From: Halorubrum saccharovorum DSM 1137
Lineage (GTDB): Archaea > Halobacteriota > Halobacteria > Halobacteriales > Haloferacaceae
Assembly (NCBI RefSeq): GCF_000337915.1
Contig: NZ_AOJE01000021.1
Location: 136,590 to 177,830 of the forward strand
Reading direction: 5' to 3'
Length of the DNA stretch: 41,241 nt
Within the stretch, counting starts at the first letter, position 1, and every line of letters starts with the position of its first letter. The notes under the pieces were generated by a model. It ran no database searches, had not been told where the DNA came from, and was given only the letters and a program-made list of their open reading frames with translations. The position numbers and the translations under genes are program-made. Positions 7,974-18,129 of the stretch are shown here, piece after piece.

Positions 7974-8810
7974 ATGAACGCTCTCCCGGACGGCGGAGAG
8001 GGACCGTCATCCCTCGCCCACACATTCTCTCCGGAGGAAGTCGATATGGATCTGACCATGTGTGGACTCTTGCCCGCTCGCGCAGAGGAGATCGCCCGGT
8101 TATACCGGGAGTATGGAACCTGGAACCAGGTCAAGGACGTCTGGTTCGACGAACGGCGCGGGAACCGAAGTACGAAGGGGAGCTCGCGGAAGATATATCG
8201 TATCCTCTCCTCACGGTTCAAAAATGCACCACCGAGCCTCCCCAACCCGAGCGATCTTCCCGCAGCGTTGGACGCCTGTACATCAGCCCGCGACAAAGCC
8301 CAAGTGCTCTATCCGTATCTCGTCGCCGACGATGCGCTCGTCCGATACGCCGTCCACGAATACGTCCAACGCCTTTCGGCCGACGGTCCCGGTGCGCTTG
8401 ACTTCTCGGACGAGACGCTCACGACCGTCCTAAACGAGTTCGAGTACGCCGACGGGACGGCGTTCGACTACGCCGACTCGACGACGGAGCGGTGGTGCAG
8501 GGGCTTCCGTTCGGTCATGCGTGAGATCGGGGTTTTAGAGGGTCGGCAAGCGGTCGTCGGTACTCCGCCGTCTCTCGGCGACATTCCGCTTCTCGTCGCC
8601 ACGGGCTACTCGTTCGAGGCGAGCGAGGACGCGTGGTTCGAGTCGCCGATCGGTCTTCAGTACCTGTTCCAGCCGACTGCGCGCTGGGAAGAGCTCTACG
8701 ACAGGGTCGTGGAGACGGAGGCGTGGGAGTTCGTCGAGCTCCACGGCAGCCTTCAGCTGCGGCCAACTGACGAGCCGTACTCGTGGATCACCAGCGAGGG
8801 AACGAGATAA
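7974..8810 (+). CDS. brxA: BREX protein BrxA (DUF1819 family)
   Basis: The 278-residue protein matches the BrxA/DUF1819 pattern: an N-terminal region with LLPARAEEIARLYREYGTW, a helical KIYRILSSRFKN segment, then AQVLYPYLVADDALVRYAVHEYV, a long central helical domain, and a C-terminal segment with W-x-E-LYDRVVETEAWEFVELHG. BrxA proteins are small helical, winged-helix-like proteins; a DNA-binding role has been reported for homologues. The gene opens the BREX cluster and its stop overlaps the brxC1 start by one base (TAATG), so the two are translationally coupled. An alternative start exists at MDLTMCGLL (8046), but the TATA position favours 7974. The identification rests on both sequence pattern and context. 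Confidence 0.85.
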   Translation: MNALPDGGEGPSSLAHTFSPEEVDMDLTMCGLLPARAEEIARLYREYGTWNQVKDVWFDERRGNRSTKGSSRKIYRILSSRFKNAPPSLPNPSDLPAALDACTSARDKAQVLYPYLVADDALVRYAVHEYVQRLSADGPGALDFSDETLTTVLNEFEYADGTAFDYADSTTERWCRGFRSVMREIGVLEGRQAVVGTPPSLGDIPLLVATGYSFEASEDAWFESPIGLQYLFQPTARWEELYDRVVETEAWEFVELHGSLQLRPTDEPYSWITSEGTR

Positions 8811-11800
8811 TGGCTGGCAGGTCGTGGTTCGCAGACCTCCCCGAGGACTTCGAGGAATCGGTGCGTATCGACCGCGAGGATCAGTCCGCAGACGAAAAGC
8901 GACACAGGAGACAGGCTATCGAGTCGTATCACGTGACGGTGGACTCCCGGCGCTTTCTCGACGACTTCGTCAACCGACTGCTCGGCGAAGCCGAGGACAT
9001 GCGAACGGGATCGAACTACTGGCTCTACGGCTACTACGGGAGTGGCAAGAGTCACCTCCTGACCGTTCTGGACGGGCTCCTCGACACCAGATGGCTTCGG
9101 AACCGTTCCGAGGCGGTCTGGAGCGATCTCGTCCCGGAGGCGTCGACCAGCGGGGGTCTCTGCGGGCTGCGAGATCAGTGGGAGACCGTTCATTCCGACT
9201 ACCACGTCATCCCCGTGTCAGTGAACTTGCTGAAGTACCAAGGCCAGAAGCAACGCAGCTTCAGCGAGATCGTCCTTCGCCACGCTCACCGAGATCCGAC
9301 CCTTACAGGCGTCGATGACAGCGTCTCTACTGGCCTGTCGTCCCAGCTCGACGTCGCGTACTTCGAAGACTGGTACCGGACGACGGAAGCGTGGTCGAAG
9401 CGACAGGACCGTGCGGCGGCTGTCGTTGACGCGGTGACGCCCGAGGCGCCGCGGTACGGGTGGGACGCGGCCGAACTCTGGACCGCCGTCCAGCGGTACA
9501 GCGCGCTGGCTGATGTCGTGCTTCCAGCCCTGTTCGAAGAGGTGACGGGTACGCGCGACGGCTACACCGACCTCCAGCCGTCGGACATCGACCCGGAAGA
9601 GGTCGTCAGTCGGCTGGAATCGCTGCGACAGGCCCGTGAGGAGGAGTTCGGAGAGCCGGTCAAGCTCGTCCTCCTGCTCGACGAAGTGAGCCTCTTCATC
9701 GGCACCGACTTCGAGCGCCTGACCGAACTGCAGACGCTCGCCGAAAACGTCGACGACATCGGTGACGGCGACATCCAGCTCGTCGCAACCGCACAGGCGA
9801 AGATCGAAGACGTCCAACCGAAGTTCGCGGCTCACGGAGCCGATTTCAGCATCGTCAAAGACCGGTTCCCACACCGGTATCAGCTTCCGAGCAAACACGT
9901 CGGCGAGATCGCCGAACGGCGGCTCTTCAAGAAGTCGGAGACGGGCGAGGAGGCGGTACGTCAGGTCCTCGATGACGCCGCTGTGAAACCGTCCGAATCG
10001 CTCGTGTACAGCGAGATCAAACAGAACACCAAGCCGCCGCTCGACGCGATCGACGACGAGCGGCTCGTCGAGTTCTATCCATTCCTCCCGTATCACGCGC
10101 CGCTGTTCTTGGAGATCCTGTTCAACCTCCGTCGGGAAGCGAGCGACCCAGCGAAATCGATCTTCTCGGGAACGGCACGGGCTATCCTCGCGCTCATGCA
10201 CGGATTGCTCACCGACTGGGTCGACGAGGGCGAGGACGACCGGATCATTTCGCTCGTCGACTTCTTCGAGCTGATCGAGCCCGAGCTGCGTGAGATCCTC
10301 CCGCAGGACATGCGCGTCGTTGAGGGCACCGACGAGACGACCGGCATCGCAGACGAGGTGGCCGACGAGGAACGCGAGCTCCAGGCGTTCGACCTCGACG
10401 TCGCGAAGGCGGTGCTCCTGCTTCAACACGTCCACGAGATTGTCCCGCTGAACGAGGGGAACATCGCGGTCGCCGTCATGGACGATTTGAACGGGCAATC
10501 GTGGATTAGCACGACGAACCGCGTCGAAGAGTCGCTGGATCGGCTACAGAAGTTCATCCGGCCCACACAGGACGAGAGTGGACCTCGCTATCGGTTCGCG
10601 ACACAGGGAGAGCGCCTCATCTACGACGAAGCCGAGGCGAACGAAGCAGCCCCAAACTGGGACGCCGTCGTCGAAGCACTGGACGAGCACCTCTGGGATC
10701 GCATCGCGCAGGACCTGTCGCTCCCGGAATCAGTCCCATACGGCGAGTCGGGTGACGAGTACCCGGTATCGTACCGTTTCACGCTCGATGGGACGGCGTT
10801 CGAAAACGGTCTCACCGCCGAGGACGGGTTAGAGATCGACGTCGCTGTGCAGGGGGTTCGGCCAGATACGGGCCCAGAACAACCGGACGAGAAGACGCTG
10901 TACTGGGAGATCGACGACACCGGGCTCGGGGATCTCCGGAACCGGCTGGTCGAGTGGTGGGCGCTTCGGGACGCCATCGCGACGCGCGACGCACCGTCGG
11001 CGGTCGAGCGTGACCTCGAGCAGCGCGCAGATTCGGTCCGCAGCAAACTGACAAGCGCGATGGGAAGCGGCTCGTACACCGTGAGAGATCGGACAGACAT
11101 CGGCGCCCTCGCGAACGCGGTTCGGGTCGCGGTGGACGTCACGTATCCCGACGACTTCCATCCGATGATGCTCCAGGTGGGGGAGAGCCGACTGCGCGAG
11201 CTGCGCGAACTCGGCAGCGATGCACCGCTGCCTGCGTGGGCACGAACGATTCAGGTCCCCTTACTGGACCAGACCGGAAGCCGAGGGAAACAGACCATAC
11301 AGAACAACGTGTTAACGCTCATCCGTCGGCAGCTGAACGACCGCAGTGAGGGGCTCAACATGAATACGGTTCTCGATGGTATCGTCAAACACAAACCGTT
11401 CTACGACGAGGCCCGCCCGGCACTCTGTGCACTCATTTGGGGGTTCTGTCGAGACGGGCGACTGCTTCCCGTCGACGAGAGCGGGAACACGCTGGAAGAC
11501 GAGGCAGTGCTCGACCTCGAACGCCTCTCGACGACGAGACTGAAACTCCTCCCGCGCACGAACATGGGCAAGCTGCTGGAAGAGGGCGGCTTCAAGGAGA
11601 CGACCGAAACGGTCGCAGACGGGCTCATCCGCCTCCAAGATGCGAACCAACGGCTTCGATCGACGCTGACTGGACTTCGCGAAGACGTGACGCTGGTCGT
11701 CGATGGGGACGTTCGAACCGAGGAAGTTACCGAGATGCTCACCGCGTTTGCCGACGAGCTGACCGAGAGAATCGCGACCACCGACGATCGCCTTGCAACC

Positions 11801-12559
11801 GTGAAATCACAAGACGACAGCATCACAGATGCCATCGACGAGACGAACGAGACACAGGAGTGGGTCAGCGAAGTGACCGATGTCTGGAACCGTCGCCTTT
11901 CGACGATCCATCAGCTTGACGCGGTGCTGACGGTCGGGAGTCGCCGGTTCAACTGGGTCGACGACGACGCACAGTCCGCCATCGAATCGCGGTCGGCCGC
12001 CGTCTCGTCGTTCGACGGCGAGTGGTGGACGACCGACGGGTGGAGTACGCTCTCCGGGGAGCTCGTTCCCGATCTCACGCCTGAGCTCGACCGGTCCTGG
12101 AACGCGTTCGCTGATGAAGACGGCCTGCGTGAACTGGTCGACCGCATTGCAGAGCACACCTGGATCCGCTCGCCGACGAACCTTCCCGTCGGCGTTCTCT
12201 ACGCCGGATTCGAACGCGAGTACGTCACTCCGATGCGTCAGCTGAAGCAGTGGTACGACACGATCGAGAACGCGATCGCGACGCTGTCGGCCGATGCGGA
12301 TGCCGATGAGGTCATCGCCGTAACCGACGATATCGCGCAGCTAGAGCCACTCGCCGACGCCGTCGAGTCCGATCTGGCTGAGTTGGCCGTTCGGCTCGAC
12401 GAACTGTCGGCGATCGTCGGCGATCGGGCCCCCGAGGACGTCGACCAGATCGGTATCGTTCCCGGCGACCGACAGAGCCTGAATCGTCGCTTGGAACGGC
12501 TCGTTGAACAGCGAGAGCTTGAAATCGAGGAGACTGACGGCGGGGTGATTCTTCGGTGA
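8810..12559 (+). CDS. brxC: BREX ATPase BrxC, first copy
   Basis: This is a 1249-residue P-loop ATPase of BrxC/PglY type, close to the usual family length. Walker A is GYYGSGKS at residues 74-81, preceded by the typical YLYGYYG-like segment; Walker B is LLLDEV around 288-293. A PHRYQLPSKHVGEIAERRLF stretch follows the ATPase core, and the C-terminal half is long and helical with coiled-coil-like segments (for example after residue 950). BrxC is the large ATPase of BREX and is required for defence in studied systems; its exact mechanical role is unsettled. The ATG overlaps the brxA stop by one base and its own stop overlaps the brxB GTG by four, so the genes are tightly coupled. Confidence 0.9.
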   Translation: MAGRSWFADLPEDFEESVRIDREDQSADEKRHRRQAIESYHVTVDSRRFLDDFVNRLLGEAEDMRTGSNYWLYGYYGSGKSHLLTVLDGLLDTRWLRNRSEAVWSDLVPEASTSGGLCGLRDQWETVHSDYHVIPVSVNLLKYQGQKQRSFSEIVLRHAHRDPTLTGVDDSVSTGLSSQLDVAYFEDWYRTTEAWSKRQDRAAAVVDAVTPEAPRYGWDAAELWTAVQRYSALADVVLPALFEEVTGTRDGYTDLQPSDIDPEEVVSRLESLRQAREEEFGEPVKLVLLLDEVSLFIGTDFERLTELQTLAENVDDIGDGDIQLVATAQAKIEDVQPKFAAHGADFSIVKDRFPHRYQLPSKHVGEIAERRLFKKSETGEEAVRQVLDDAAVKPSESLVYSEIKQNTKPPLDAIDDERLVEFYPFLPYHAPLFLEILFNLRREASDPAKSIFSGTARAILALMHGLLTDWVDEGEDDRIISLVDFFELIEPELREILPQDMRVVEGTDETTGIADEVADEERELQAFDLDVAKAVLLLQHVHEIVPLNEGNIAVAVMDDLNGQSWISTTNRVEESLDRLQKFIRPTQDESGPRYRFATQGERLIYDEAEANEAAPNWDAVVEALDEHLWDRIAQDLSLPESVPYGESGDEYPVSYRFTLDGTAFENGLTAEDGLEIDVAVQGVRPDTGPEQPDEKTLYWEIDDTGLGDLRNRLVEWWALRDAIATRDAPSAVERDLEQRADSVRSKLTSAMGSGSYTVRDRTDIGALANAVRVAVDVTYPDDFHPMMLQVGESRLRELRELGSDAPLPAWARTIQVPLLDQTGSRGKQTIQNNVLTLIRRQLNDRSEGLNMNTVLDGIVKHKPFYDEARPALCALIWGFCRDGRLLPVDESGNTLEDEAVLDLERLSTTRLKLLPRTNMGKLLEEGGFKETTETVADGLIRLQDANQRLRSTLTGLREDVTLVVDGDVRTEEVTEMLTAFADELTERIATTDDRLATVKSQDDSITDAIDETNETQEWVSEVTDVWNRRLSTIHQLDAVLTVGSRRFNWVDDDAQSAIESRSAAVSSFDGEWWTTDGWSTLSGELVPDLTPELDRSWNAFADEDGLRELVDRIAEHTWIRSPTNLPVGVLYAGFEREYVTPMRQLKQWYDTIENAIATLSADADADEVIAVTDDIAQLEPLADAVESDLAELAVRLDELSAIVGDRAPEDVDQIGIVPGDRQSLNRRLERLVEQRELEIEETDGGVILR

Positions 12560-13176
12560 GCCAGGGAAGTTCGTCGCCGTACCGCGAATTCAAAGAGAAG
12601 CTGCAGACGTTCGCACAGGGACAGCACGGCATTCGGAATCCGTTCGTCATCGCGGCTGTCGACCCGACGGTCGAACACCGGGTCACGGAGCGGCTCGAGA
12701 CGTGGTCGGCCGGCCAAGCCGAATCGCCGGAGATCCCGAGCGACATCACCGTACAGCCCATCTGGCTCGACGAACTGCTCCCACGGACCGACGTGTACGA
12801 ACTCCTCGTCGATCTGGGCGCCCCACTGGCTGAGCTCGGCGACGAGCCGTCTCCGGGTGAGCGTATCGAAGCGACGATGCAAGACCGGCTCGCCGACGAG
12901 CTCGTACAGCGGATGATCGAACGGGAGCTCGACGAAGCGCAACTGGAGGATCAGAGCCACGTGGTGCTGCTGCTCAACCTGGGCAGTTTGTACCCGTTTA
13001 CACGCGCGTCGGAACTGCTCGACGAGCTCGACCGACGGAACGTCAAGTCCACGATCGGGATCCCGTTCCCGGGAGACGTCGTCGGCGGAAAGTTGAGCTT
13101 CTTCGGCGGCGAATCGCGGCACTACTACCCCGCCCACCAGATTGACGGCCAGATCCAGGGGGTGCATCTCCAGTGA
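12556..13176 (+). CDS. brxB: BREX protein BrxB (DUF1788 family)
   Basis: The 206-residue product fits BrxB/DUF1788 in length and pattern: an N-terminal helical start, PFVIAAVDPTVEHRV, the central IWLDELLPRTDVYELLVD, a VVLLLNLGSLYPFTRASELLDEL strand-helix unit, and the C-terminal STIGIPFPGDVVGGKLSFFG. The biochemical role of BrxB is unknown; it is an essential component in several BREX systems. It starts with GTG inside a GTGA overlap with the brxC1 stop and ends in another GTGA overlap with the next gene. Its place between two brxC-type genes is different from the usual brxA-brxB-brxC order. Confidence 0.9.
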   Translation: MSQGSSSPYREFKEKLQTFAQGQHGIRNPFVIAAVDPTVEHRVTERLETWSAGQAESPEIPSDITVQPIWLDELLPRTDVYELLVDLGAPLAELGDEPSPGERIEATMQDRLADELVQRMIERELDEAQLEDQSHVVLLLNLGSLYPFTRASELLDELDRRNVKSTIGIPFPGDVVGGKLSFFGGESRHYYPAHQIDGQIQGVHLQ

Positions 13177-16100
13177 CTATCGACGAGCTCTTCCACGGCG
13201 ACCCGACGCGACAGCTCGAAGAAGTACAGAAAGTCAACGCGCGCGAGCGAGCCGAGACCGACGTTCGAGAGTTCTACGAGACGGACAGCGCCGAACAGGT
13301 TCTCAAAACCCTCGGCGAAACCGTCGAGACTCATCCCGGTGAGGCCGCTCGATTCCTCTACATCCACGCGACGTTCGGCTCGGGGAAGACCCACCTCCTG
13401 AAGCTGGTCGGTCTCCTCGCCGGCGACGACTCCGAGTTCGCCTCCCTCGGTGACCAACTGGCGGAGCAGTGGCCGGGGTTCGACGAACTCCAACAGTCGA
13501 TCACCGACTCTCACCTCGACAGTCTCAAGCCGGTGTTCCTCAACCTGCTCGACCGCGACGCGTCGAAAGAGCCCCCGTTGCCGTTCCTCATCTTCGAGGC
13601 GATCGGCCGCGAGTTCGGCTATCCGACCGACCCGAACTGGCTGCTCGAGTGGGCCTGGACGCTCGACATGGAGTACGATGGCGTCTGGGAGGCGCTCCGG
13701 GAGTTCGAGCACGACGGACGGACGTTCGACGACGTCCTCGCTGAACGCGCCACGCTCCGCAGTTGGCTCTACGACGCGTTGCCGGCGATGGCTGAGACGT
13801 CCGGGACGGACCTGAACAGCCGGCCGGGCGTGAAAGCCTCCATCGAGACCGCCGAGGCGGACGTCGAGCCCGAAGCGTTCGATCCCGAAGAGCTCGTCTC
13901 GCGGATCGAGGCGGTAACAGACTCGCTCAACGACGGGAGCACGCAGACAGAACTCCTGTTAGGTCTCGACGAGGTCGCGCTTTTCGTCGGCGACAGTCGC
14001 CATCGCTACCGGGAGTTCGAAGCGACGATGGAGGCGCTCCAGCGCGGGCCGAATCCGGTCGTCGTCACCACCGGACAGTACTCGCTCCCGGCGACGCGCG
14101 CGAGCCTCATCGGAGAGCCGCCCGAAGACCACTGGACGCGCCAACAGGTCCCGCTCGAAGGGGCGGACACGGAGATAATCGTCCGGAAGCGGTGGCTCCA
14201 GAAGTCCGATCCCGACGGCAGGGAGCGCGTCGAGTCGCTGGTGGCGTCGATGCCCGATCTTGAACTCCACACCTACTCGACGGTGACGAGCGCGGACCCG
14301 GATCCGGTCGAGTCCTACCCGTTCCGCGCGTACGACCTGTCGCTCCTCCGGGCGGTGATGCAGGAACTCATCACGCAGGGGCGGTCGACCGACCGAGACT
14401 ACATCCAGGGGCGGGCGCTGCTCGTGCTGGTTCGGTCGCTGTTCACGAAGTTCGGGTGGGCGTCGAACGCGGAAGGAGCGCTCGTCACGTGGGACGTGCT
14501 GTTCGATCTACTGGTCGAGGAGACGACGTACCTCCCGCTGTGGGTCCAGGAGATGATCGACAACACGCTCGTGCCCACGTTCGACGGCGACGAAGACGCC
14601 TGGGAGGTGCGCCTCGCGAAAGGCCTCTATCTGTTGAACCAGACGCCGGCCGTCCCCTCGACGCCCGAGAACCTCGGCCGGCTGATGGTCGGCGACGTCA
14701 CGGCGTCCGTCGACGAGGTCGTCGAGCGGACCGAGTCGGGGCTGGCGACGCTCGTCGACAAGCAGAAGGCGCTCACCGAGACGACCGACCGGGGCGACGA
14801 GGTGTACACGCTCGTCTCCGAGGAACAGGAAGGCATCCTCAGTCGCGCCCAGGACGAGGCCGCGAAGATCTCCCCGCACCAGCTGTCGGCGTGGGTGGAG
14901 ACGCGACTGCGCGAGAACGACGACTTCTTCCGGAGTGAGGGGAGCCGGCACGAGGTCGACGTCGGCGACGAGCGGCTCGTCCCGCTTCGGTACGACTACT
15001 CCGTCCTCGAACCGGTCGACCGGGCGCCGTCTCCGAAGTACGACGCGCTGCGCGTTCGCGTGCTGGCCGACGATCGCGACACCCTCTCCGAACAGGTGGA
15101 GACGTGGCAGGACGTGAACGACGGTCGCGACGGCGGCGAACACGTCCTGATCACGATCGACGTTCCCGAGACGATGCTGGAGCGGATTCGCAACGTCATC
15201 GGGATGGGGACGGTGCTGGAGGAAGAAACGGAGTCACACGAGGAGCTCGAACGGGAGCACCGCACGGATAAACGTCGCCTCGAAGCGTCGGTGACGGGGA
15301 TCCTCGAGGACGCGTCGGTGTACACGGTCCACGAACGGCGCGGAGCGCGCTCCGGCGCGCTCGGTGACGCCGTCGGCGACCAAGTCGGAACGGTGTTCGG
15401 CTCGTCGCGGAAGACGCTCTCGCGACCGCTCGTCGAGGTCGACGACGCGAAAGCGATGGCGGCGTTCTTCCGCGGCAGCGGTGAGTGGCCGCTTTCGGAC
15501 GCGGACGCCGCGATGCTCGGCGTCGACACTAGCGCCGGCGAGCTCACCGACACCGGCTGGTGCCGGGAGTTCATCGACGGGTACGAGGCACAGAAGTCGG
15601 TCGGGGTCGAGACGATCCTCCAACAGACCCGGACCGCGAACGGCGATTACCGCGGGACGCCGCAAGAATCGATCGCGGCCCTCCTCATCACGCTCGCGAC
15701 CTCCAACGAAGACGTCGTCCTCAAGCAAGACACGGAGTATCTGAACGACCCGACCACGATCGGCCGTCAGGTCCGGACGAAGGGCGGGCTCTCGTCGCTG
15801 ACGGTTCGCTTCGAGAAGAAGATCGATCCGAGGAAGGTTCGGGCGCTCGTCGCGACCGTCGGTTCCGGAGACCCGACCGGAGACGGTATCGACGAGTGGC
15901 TCGACGAGCTCGGGCGGTGGATCGGCGAGAACAGCGCGACGGTCAAACGCACGTTGAAAGGGGTCTCGAGGGAGTTCGACGTGACGCTGGAGTCCTTCGA
16001 GGCGACTGTCGAGCCGGCGCTCCGGGGCGAGGAGCTCACCACGTCCGACCTGGGAAGCGAAGACGACCTCGCGGCGGTGCTCGAAGAGGCCGACACCTTC

Positions 16101-17003
16101 GCGGACGCCCGCGAACTGTTCGGCGTCGAGGCGGACGGAGCGACGCTCTGGGAGCGCTTCGGCGACGAGCTGAACGCCATGACATCGCTCTATCCGAACG
16201 CGTCGATCACCGCCAGCATGCGAGCGACGGCGGAGAGCGACGCCGTCCCGAGCGTCGCGACGGTCGAATCTCGGCTCCAAGACGCCCGGAGCCACCGCAC
16301 CGACGGAGTCGCCGACCAGTATCGTCGGCTCACGGGAGAGACGACGACCGGGCCCGACCCCGAAGCGATCTGCGGCGATCTCGGCCGCTGGATCCGGTCG
16401 AACGAGGACGGCATCCGCGGCGTCCTCGACTCGGCGACCGCCGAATTCGACGGTATCGATCTGACGGAGCTCACGGCGCTGTTCGAGAGCGTCTGGAACG
16501 GAGAGACGCCCTCAGAGGACGCTCTCGTCGAGACCGACGCCGTGCGGCAGGCCGAGACGTACGCGACCGTCCGCGAACTGTTCGACGACGCGAACGGTGA
16601 GAGCCTCTGGTCCCGGCTCGGCGACGCCGCCGGAGAGCTCCGCTCCGAGCATCCGGAAACGCTGACGCGGGAGTCCGTCGACGCGGCGCTCGCGTCGTCG
16701 ACACCGCCGGCGCCGGGTCGCGTGGAGAGGCTGCTCGAAGAGGCCGAAGACCCGATTCTCGGGGAGGACGCGTGGGAGCGTCTCAAGCACGCGACCGACG
16801 AACTGGACGCGGAACTCCCGAACGCCGACCTCACGCAAACGCTGCGGGCGCGCGTCGACGCCGACGACCGGCCGAGCGAAGCGCGAGCGACGGAGTTACT
16901 GAGCGACGCGAACGACCTGCTCGACCGCGTCCGTGCGGTCAACGAGCGGTTGGACGCTCTCGACGACGGGAGTCTCGTGCTGATCGAGGAGCGTCCCGAG
17001 TGA
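13173..17003 (+). CDS. brxC: BREX ATPase BrxC/PglY, second copy
   Basis: This second large P-loop ATPase has 1276 residues. Walker A is FGSGKT (residues 68-73, in ATFGSGKTHLLKLV) and Walker B is LLGLDEV around 262-268, followed by a strand with VVVTTGQYSLPA. It differs strongly in sequence from the upstream copy, so it is an ancient paralogue and not a recent duplicate. The last 370 or so residues carry an internal repeat of about 160 residues: LGRWIGENS near 911 and LGRWIRSNEDG near 1069, each followed by a LW-x-R-x-GD helix, with a third partial unit near 1197. A GTGA overlap couples it to brxB. Two BrxC/PglY ATPases with BrxHII is the content described for type 5 BREX of Halobacteria. Confidence 0.87.
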   Translation: MTIDELFHGDPTRQLEEVQKVNARERAETDVREFYETDSAEQVLKTLGETVETHPGEAARFLYIHATFGSGKTHLLKLVGLLAGDDSEFASLGDQLAEQWPGFDELQQSITDSHLDSLKPVFLNLLDRDASKEPPLPFLIFEAIGREFGYPTDPNWLLEWAWTLDMEYDGVWEALREFEHDGRTFDDVLAERATLRSWLYDALPAMAETSGTDLNSRPGVKASIETAEADVEPEAFDPEELVSRIEAVTDSLNDGSTQTELLLGLDEVALFVGDSRHRYREFEATMEALQRGPNPVVVTTGQYSLPATRASLIGEPPEDHWTRQQVPLEGADTEIIVRKRWLQKSDPDGRERVESLVASMPDLELHTYSTVTSADPDPVESYPFRAYDLSLLRAVMQELITQGRSTDRDYIQGRALLVLVRSLFTKFGWASNAEGALVTWDVLFDLLVEETTYLPLWVQEMIDNTLVPTFDGDEDAWEVRLAKGLYLLNQTPAVPSTPENLGRLMVGDVTASVDEVVERTESGLATLVDKQKALTETTDRGDEVYTLVSEEQEGILSRAQDEAAKISPHQLSAWVETRLRENDDFFRSEGSRHEVDVGDERLVPLRYDYSVLEPVDRAPSPKYDALRVRVLADDRDTLSEQVETWQDVNDGRDGGEHVLITIDVPETMLERIRNVIGMGTVLEEETESHEELEREHRTDKRRLEASVTGILEDASVYTVHERRGARSGALGDAVGDQVGTVFGSSRKTLSRPLVEVDDAKAMAAFFRGSGEWPLSDADAAMLGVDTSAGELTDTGWCREFIDGYEAQKSVGVETILQQTRTANGDYRGTPQESIAALLITLATSNEDVVLKQDTEYLNDPTTIGRQVRTKGGLSSLTVRFEKKIDPRKVRALVATVGSGDPTGDGIDEWLDELGRWIGENSATVKRTLKGVSREFDVTLESFEATVEPALRGEELTTSDLGSEDDLAAVLEEADTFADARELFGVEADGATLWERFGDELNAMTSLYPNASITASMRATAESDAVPSVATVESRLQDARSHRTDGVADQYRRLTGETTTGPDPEAICGDLGRWIRSNEDGIRGVLDSATAEFDGIDLTELTALFESVWNGETPSEDALVETDAVRQAETYATVRELFDDANGESLWSRLGDAAGELRSEHPETLTRESVDAALASSTPPAPGRVERLLEEAEDPILGEDAWERLKHATDELDAELPNADLTQTLRARVDADDRPSEARATELLSDANDLLDRVRAVNERLDALDDGSLVLIEERPE

Positions 17004-17094
17004 CGGAGTCGCCGGCTCTGCGCGCGGGCGTTCCCGGACGCGGAGACGGGCGTGACAGGAAACGGCTTTGTGGCGAGTGTGAGTTGGAGCCGGT

Positions 17095-18090
17095 GTGACC
17101 AACCCGCTCTTTTCGACGTACACGCAGGGCGAGAACCGCGTCACGTCGACCCTGCTCGCGGTGCTCGAACACGTCAACAGTCGGCTGGGGGAGGACATCC
17201 TGGAGGCGCTCGTCGACGAGTCCGACCTCTCGCTCGTCGCGTTCGACAATCAGGTGACCGGCGTGGAGTCCGTCCCCGACGCGGCGATTCGCGGATCGAC
17301 CGCCCTCTGGTTCGAAACGAAGACGAGACGGAACGCCGTTCGGCGGGGGCAACTGGAAGGCCACCTCACGGCCCTCGATCGAGACCCGGCAGACCTCCAA
17401 CGCCTGATCGTGCTCACGCCCGACGAGCGCGTCCCCGACGAGGTCCGGGCGATCGACGACGATCGGCTCGTGTGGGCGAGCTTCGACACGCTCGTCGGCA
17501 CCGTCGAATCGGTGCTGGAACGCGACGTCGGGAGCGCCGAGGCGAGCATGTACGTCCCGACCGAGCGCGAGGCGTTCCTGCTGCGCGAGCTGACGCGGTT
17601 CGTCTACGACGAGGAGCTCGTGAGCGGGAGGGAGGACCGCGTCCTGGTCGTCGGCGCGCGGCGCGCGTGGGACGAGTACCGCGACTACGACCACTACTTC
17701 TGTCAGCCGAACCGGTCGTTCAAACCCGTCTCGCACCTCGCCTTCTACAAGGACGGCGAGATCAAGCCGGACGTGCCCCGGGTGACGGGGGGCGTCGAGA
17801 GCGTCACCCTCACCGAGGAGGCGGTTCGCGACCATCCGGAGCTCTCGCACGACCACGAGCGGTCCCTGCTCGACGCGGTCGAGAGGATGCGGAACGACGG
17901 GTCGGAACGGTACGGAGACACCCAGAAAGTCCTGTTCCTCGAACCGGACCTCGAACTGGATCGGGCGGTCCGGAACGACAAGACGGCCAGCGACTCGAAC
18001 CGGACGGTCGCGTTCGTGCAGGGTCACCGGTACGTCTCGCTGTCGACGCTGCGGGACGGTCCACAATATACGACTATTCTGGAGGACTAA
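17095..18090 (+). CDS. Predicted PD-(D/E)XK nuclease, BREX-embedded
   Basis: The 331-residue protein begins NPLFSTYTQGENRVTSTLL, with a conserved-looking Glu in the first helix, followed by D62 (SVPDAAI) and E74-T-K76 (LWFETKTRRNAV), giving E...D-x11-E-x-K, the PD-(D/E)XK arrangement. A strand with RLIVLTPDE follows at the expected place, then a DDDRLVWASF strand. The C-terminal half has no domain I recognise. It starts with GTG 92 bases after brxC2, so it is not overlapped like the genes before it. It is not a core BREX gene. It could be an accessory nuclease acting on unmodified DNA, or a guest restriction enzyme using the locus as a landing site. Activity is inferred from the motif only. 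Confidence 0.65.
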   Translation: MTNPLFSTYTQGENRVTSTLLAVLEHVNSRLGEDILEALVDESDLSLVAFDNQVTGVESVPDAAIRGSTALWFETKTRRNAVRRGQLEGHLTALDRDPADLQRLIVLTPDERVPDEVRAIDDDRLVWASFDTLVGTVESVLERDVGSAEASMYVPTEREAFLLRELTRFVYDEELVSGREDRVLVVGARRAWDEYRDYDHYFCQPNRSFKPVSHLAFYKDGEIKPDVPRVTGGVESVTLTEEAVRDHPELSHDHERSLLDAVERMRNDGSERYGDTQKVLFLEPDLELDRAVRNDKTASDSNRTVAFVQGHRYVSLSTLRDGPQYTTILED

Positions 18091-18099
18091 CCCCCCCAA

Positions 18100-18106
18100 T
18101 TTATTA
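18100..18106 (+). promoter_or_regulatory. TATA box of the 40-residue ORF / HEPN-like gene pair
   Basis: TTTATTA lies 27 bases before the ATG at 18130, directly after the stop of the nuclease-like gene and a run of seven Cs. It predicts an internal leaderless promoter within the BREX cluster, so this pair can be expressed on its own. Confidence 0.6.
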
Positions 18107-18129
18107 CTCCAGTCAGCCAATATTTAGGT

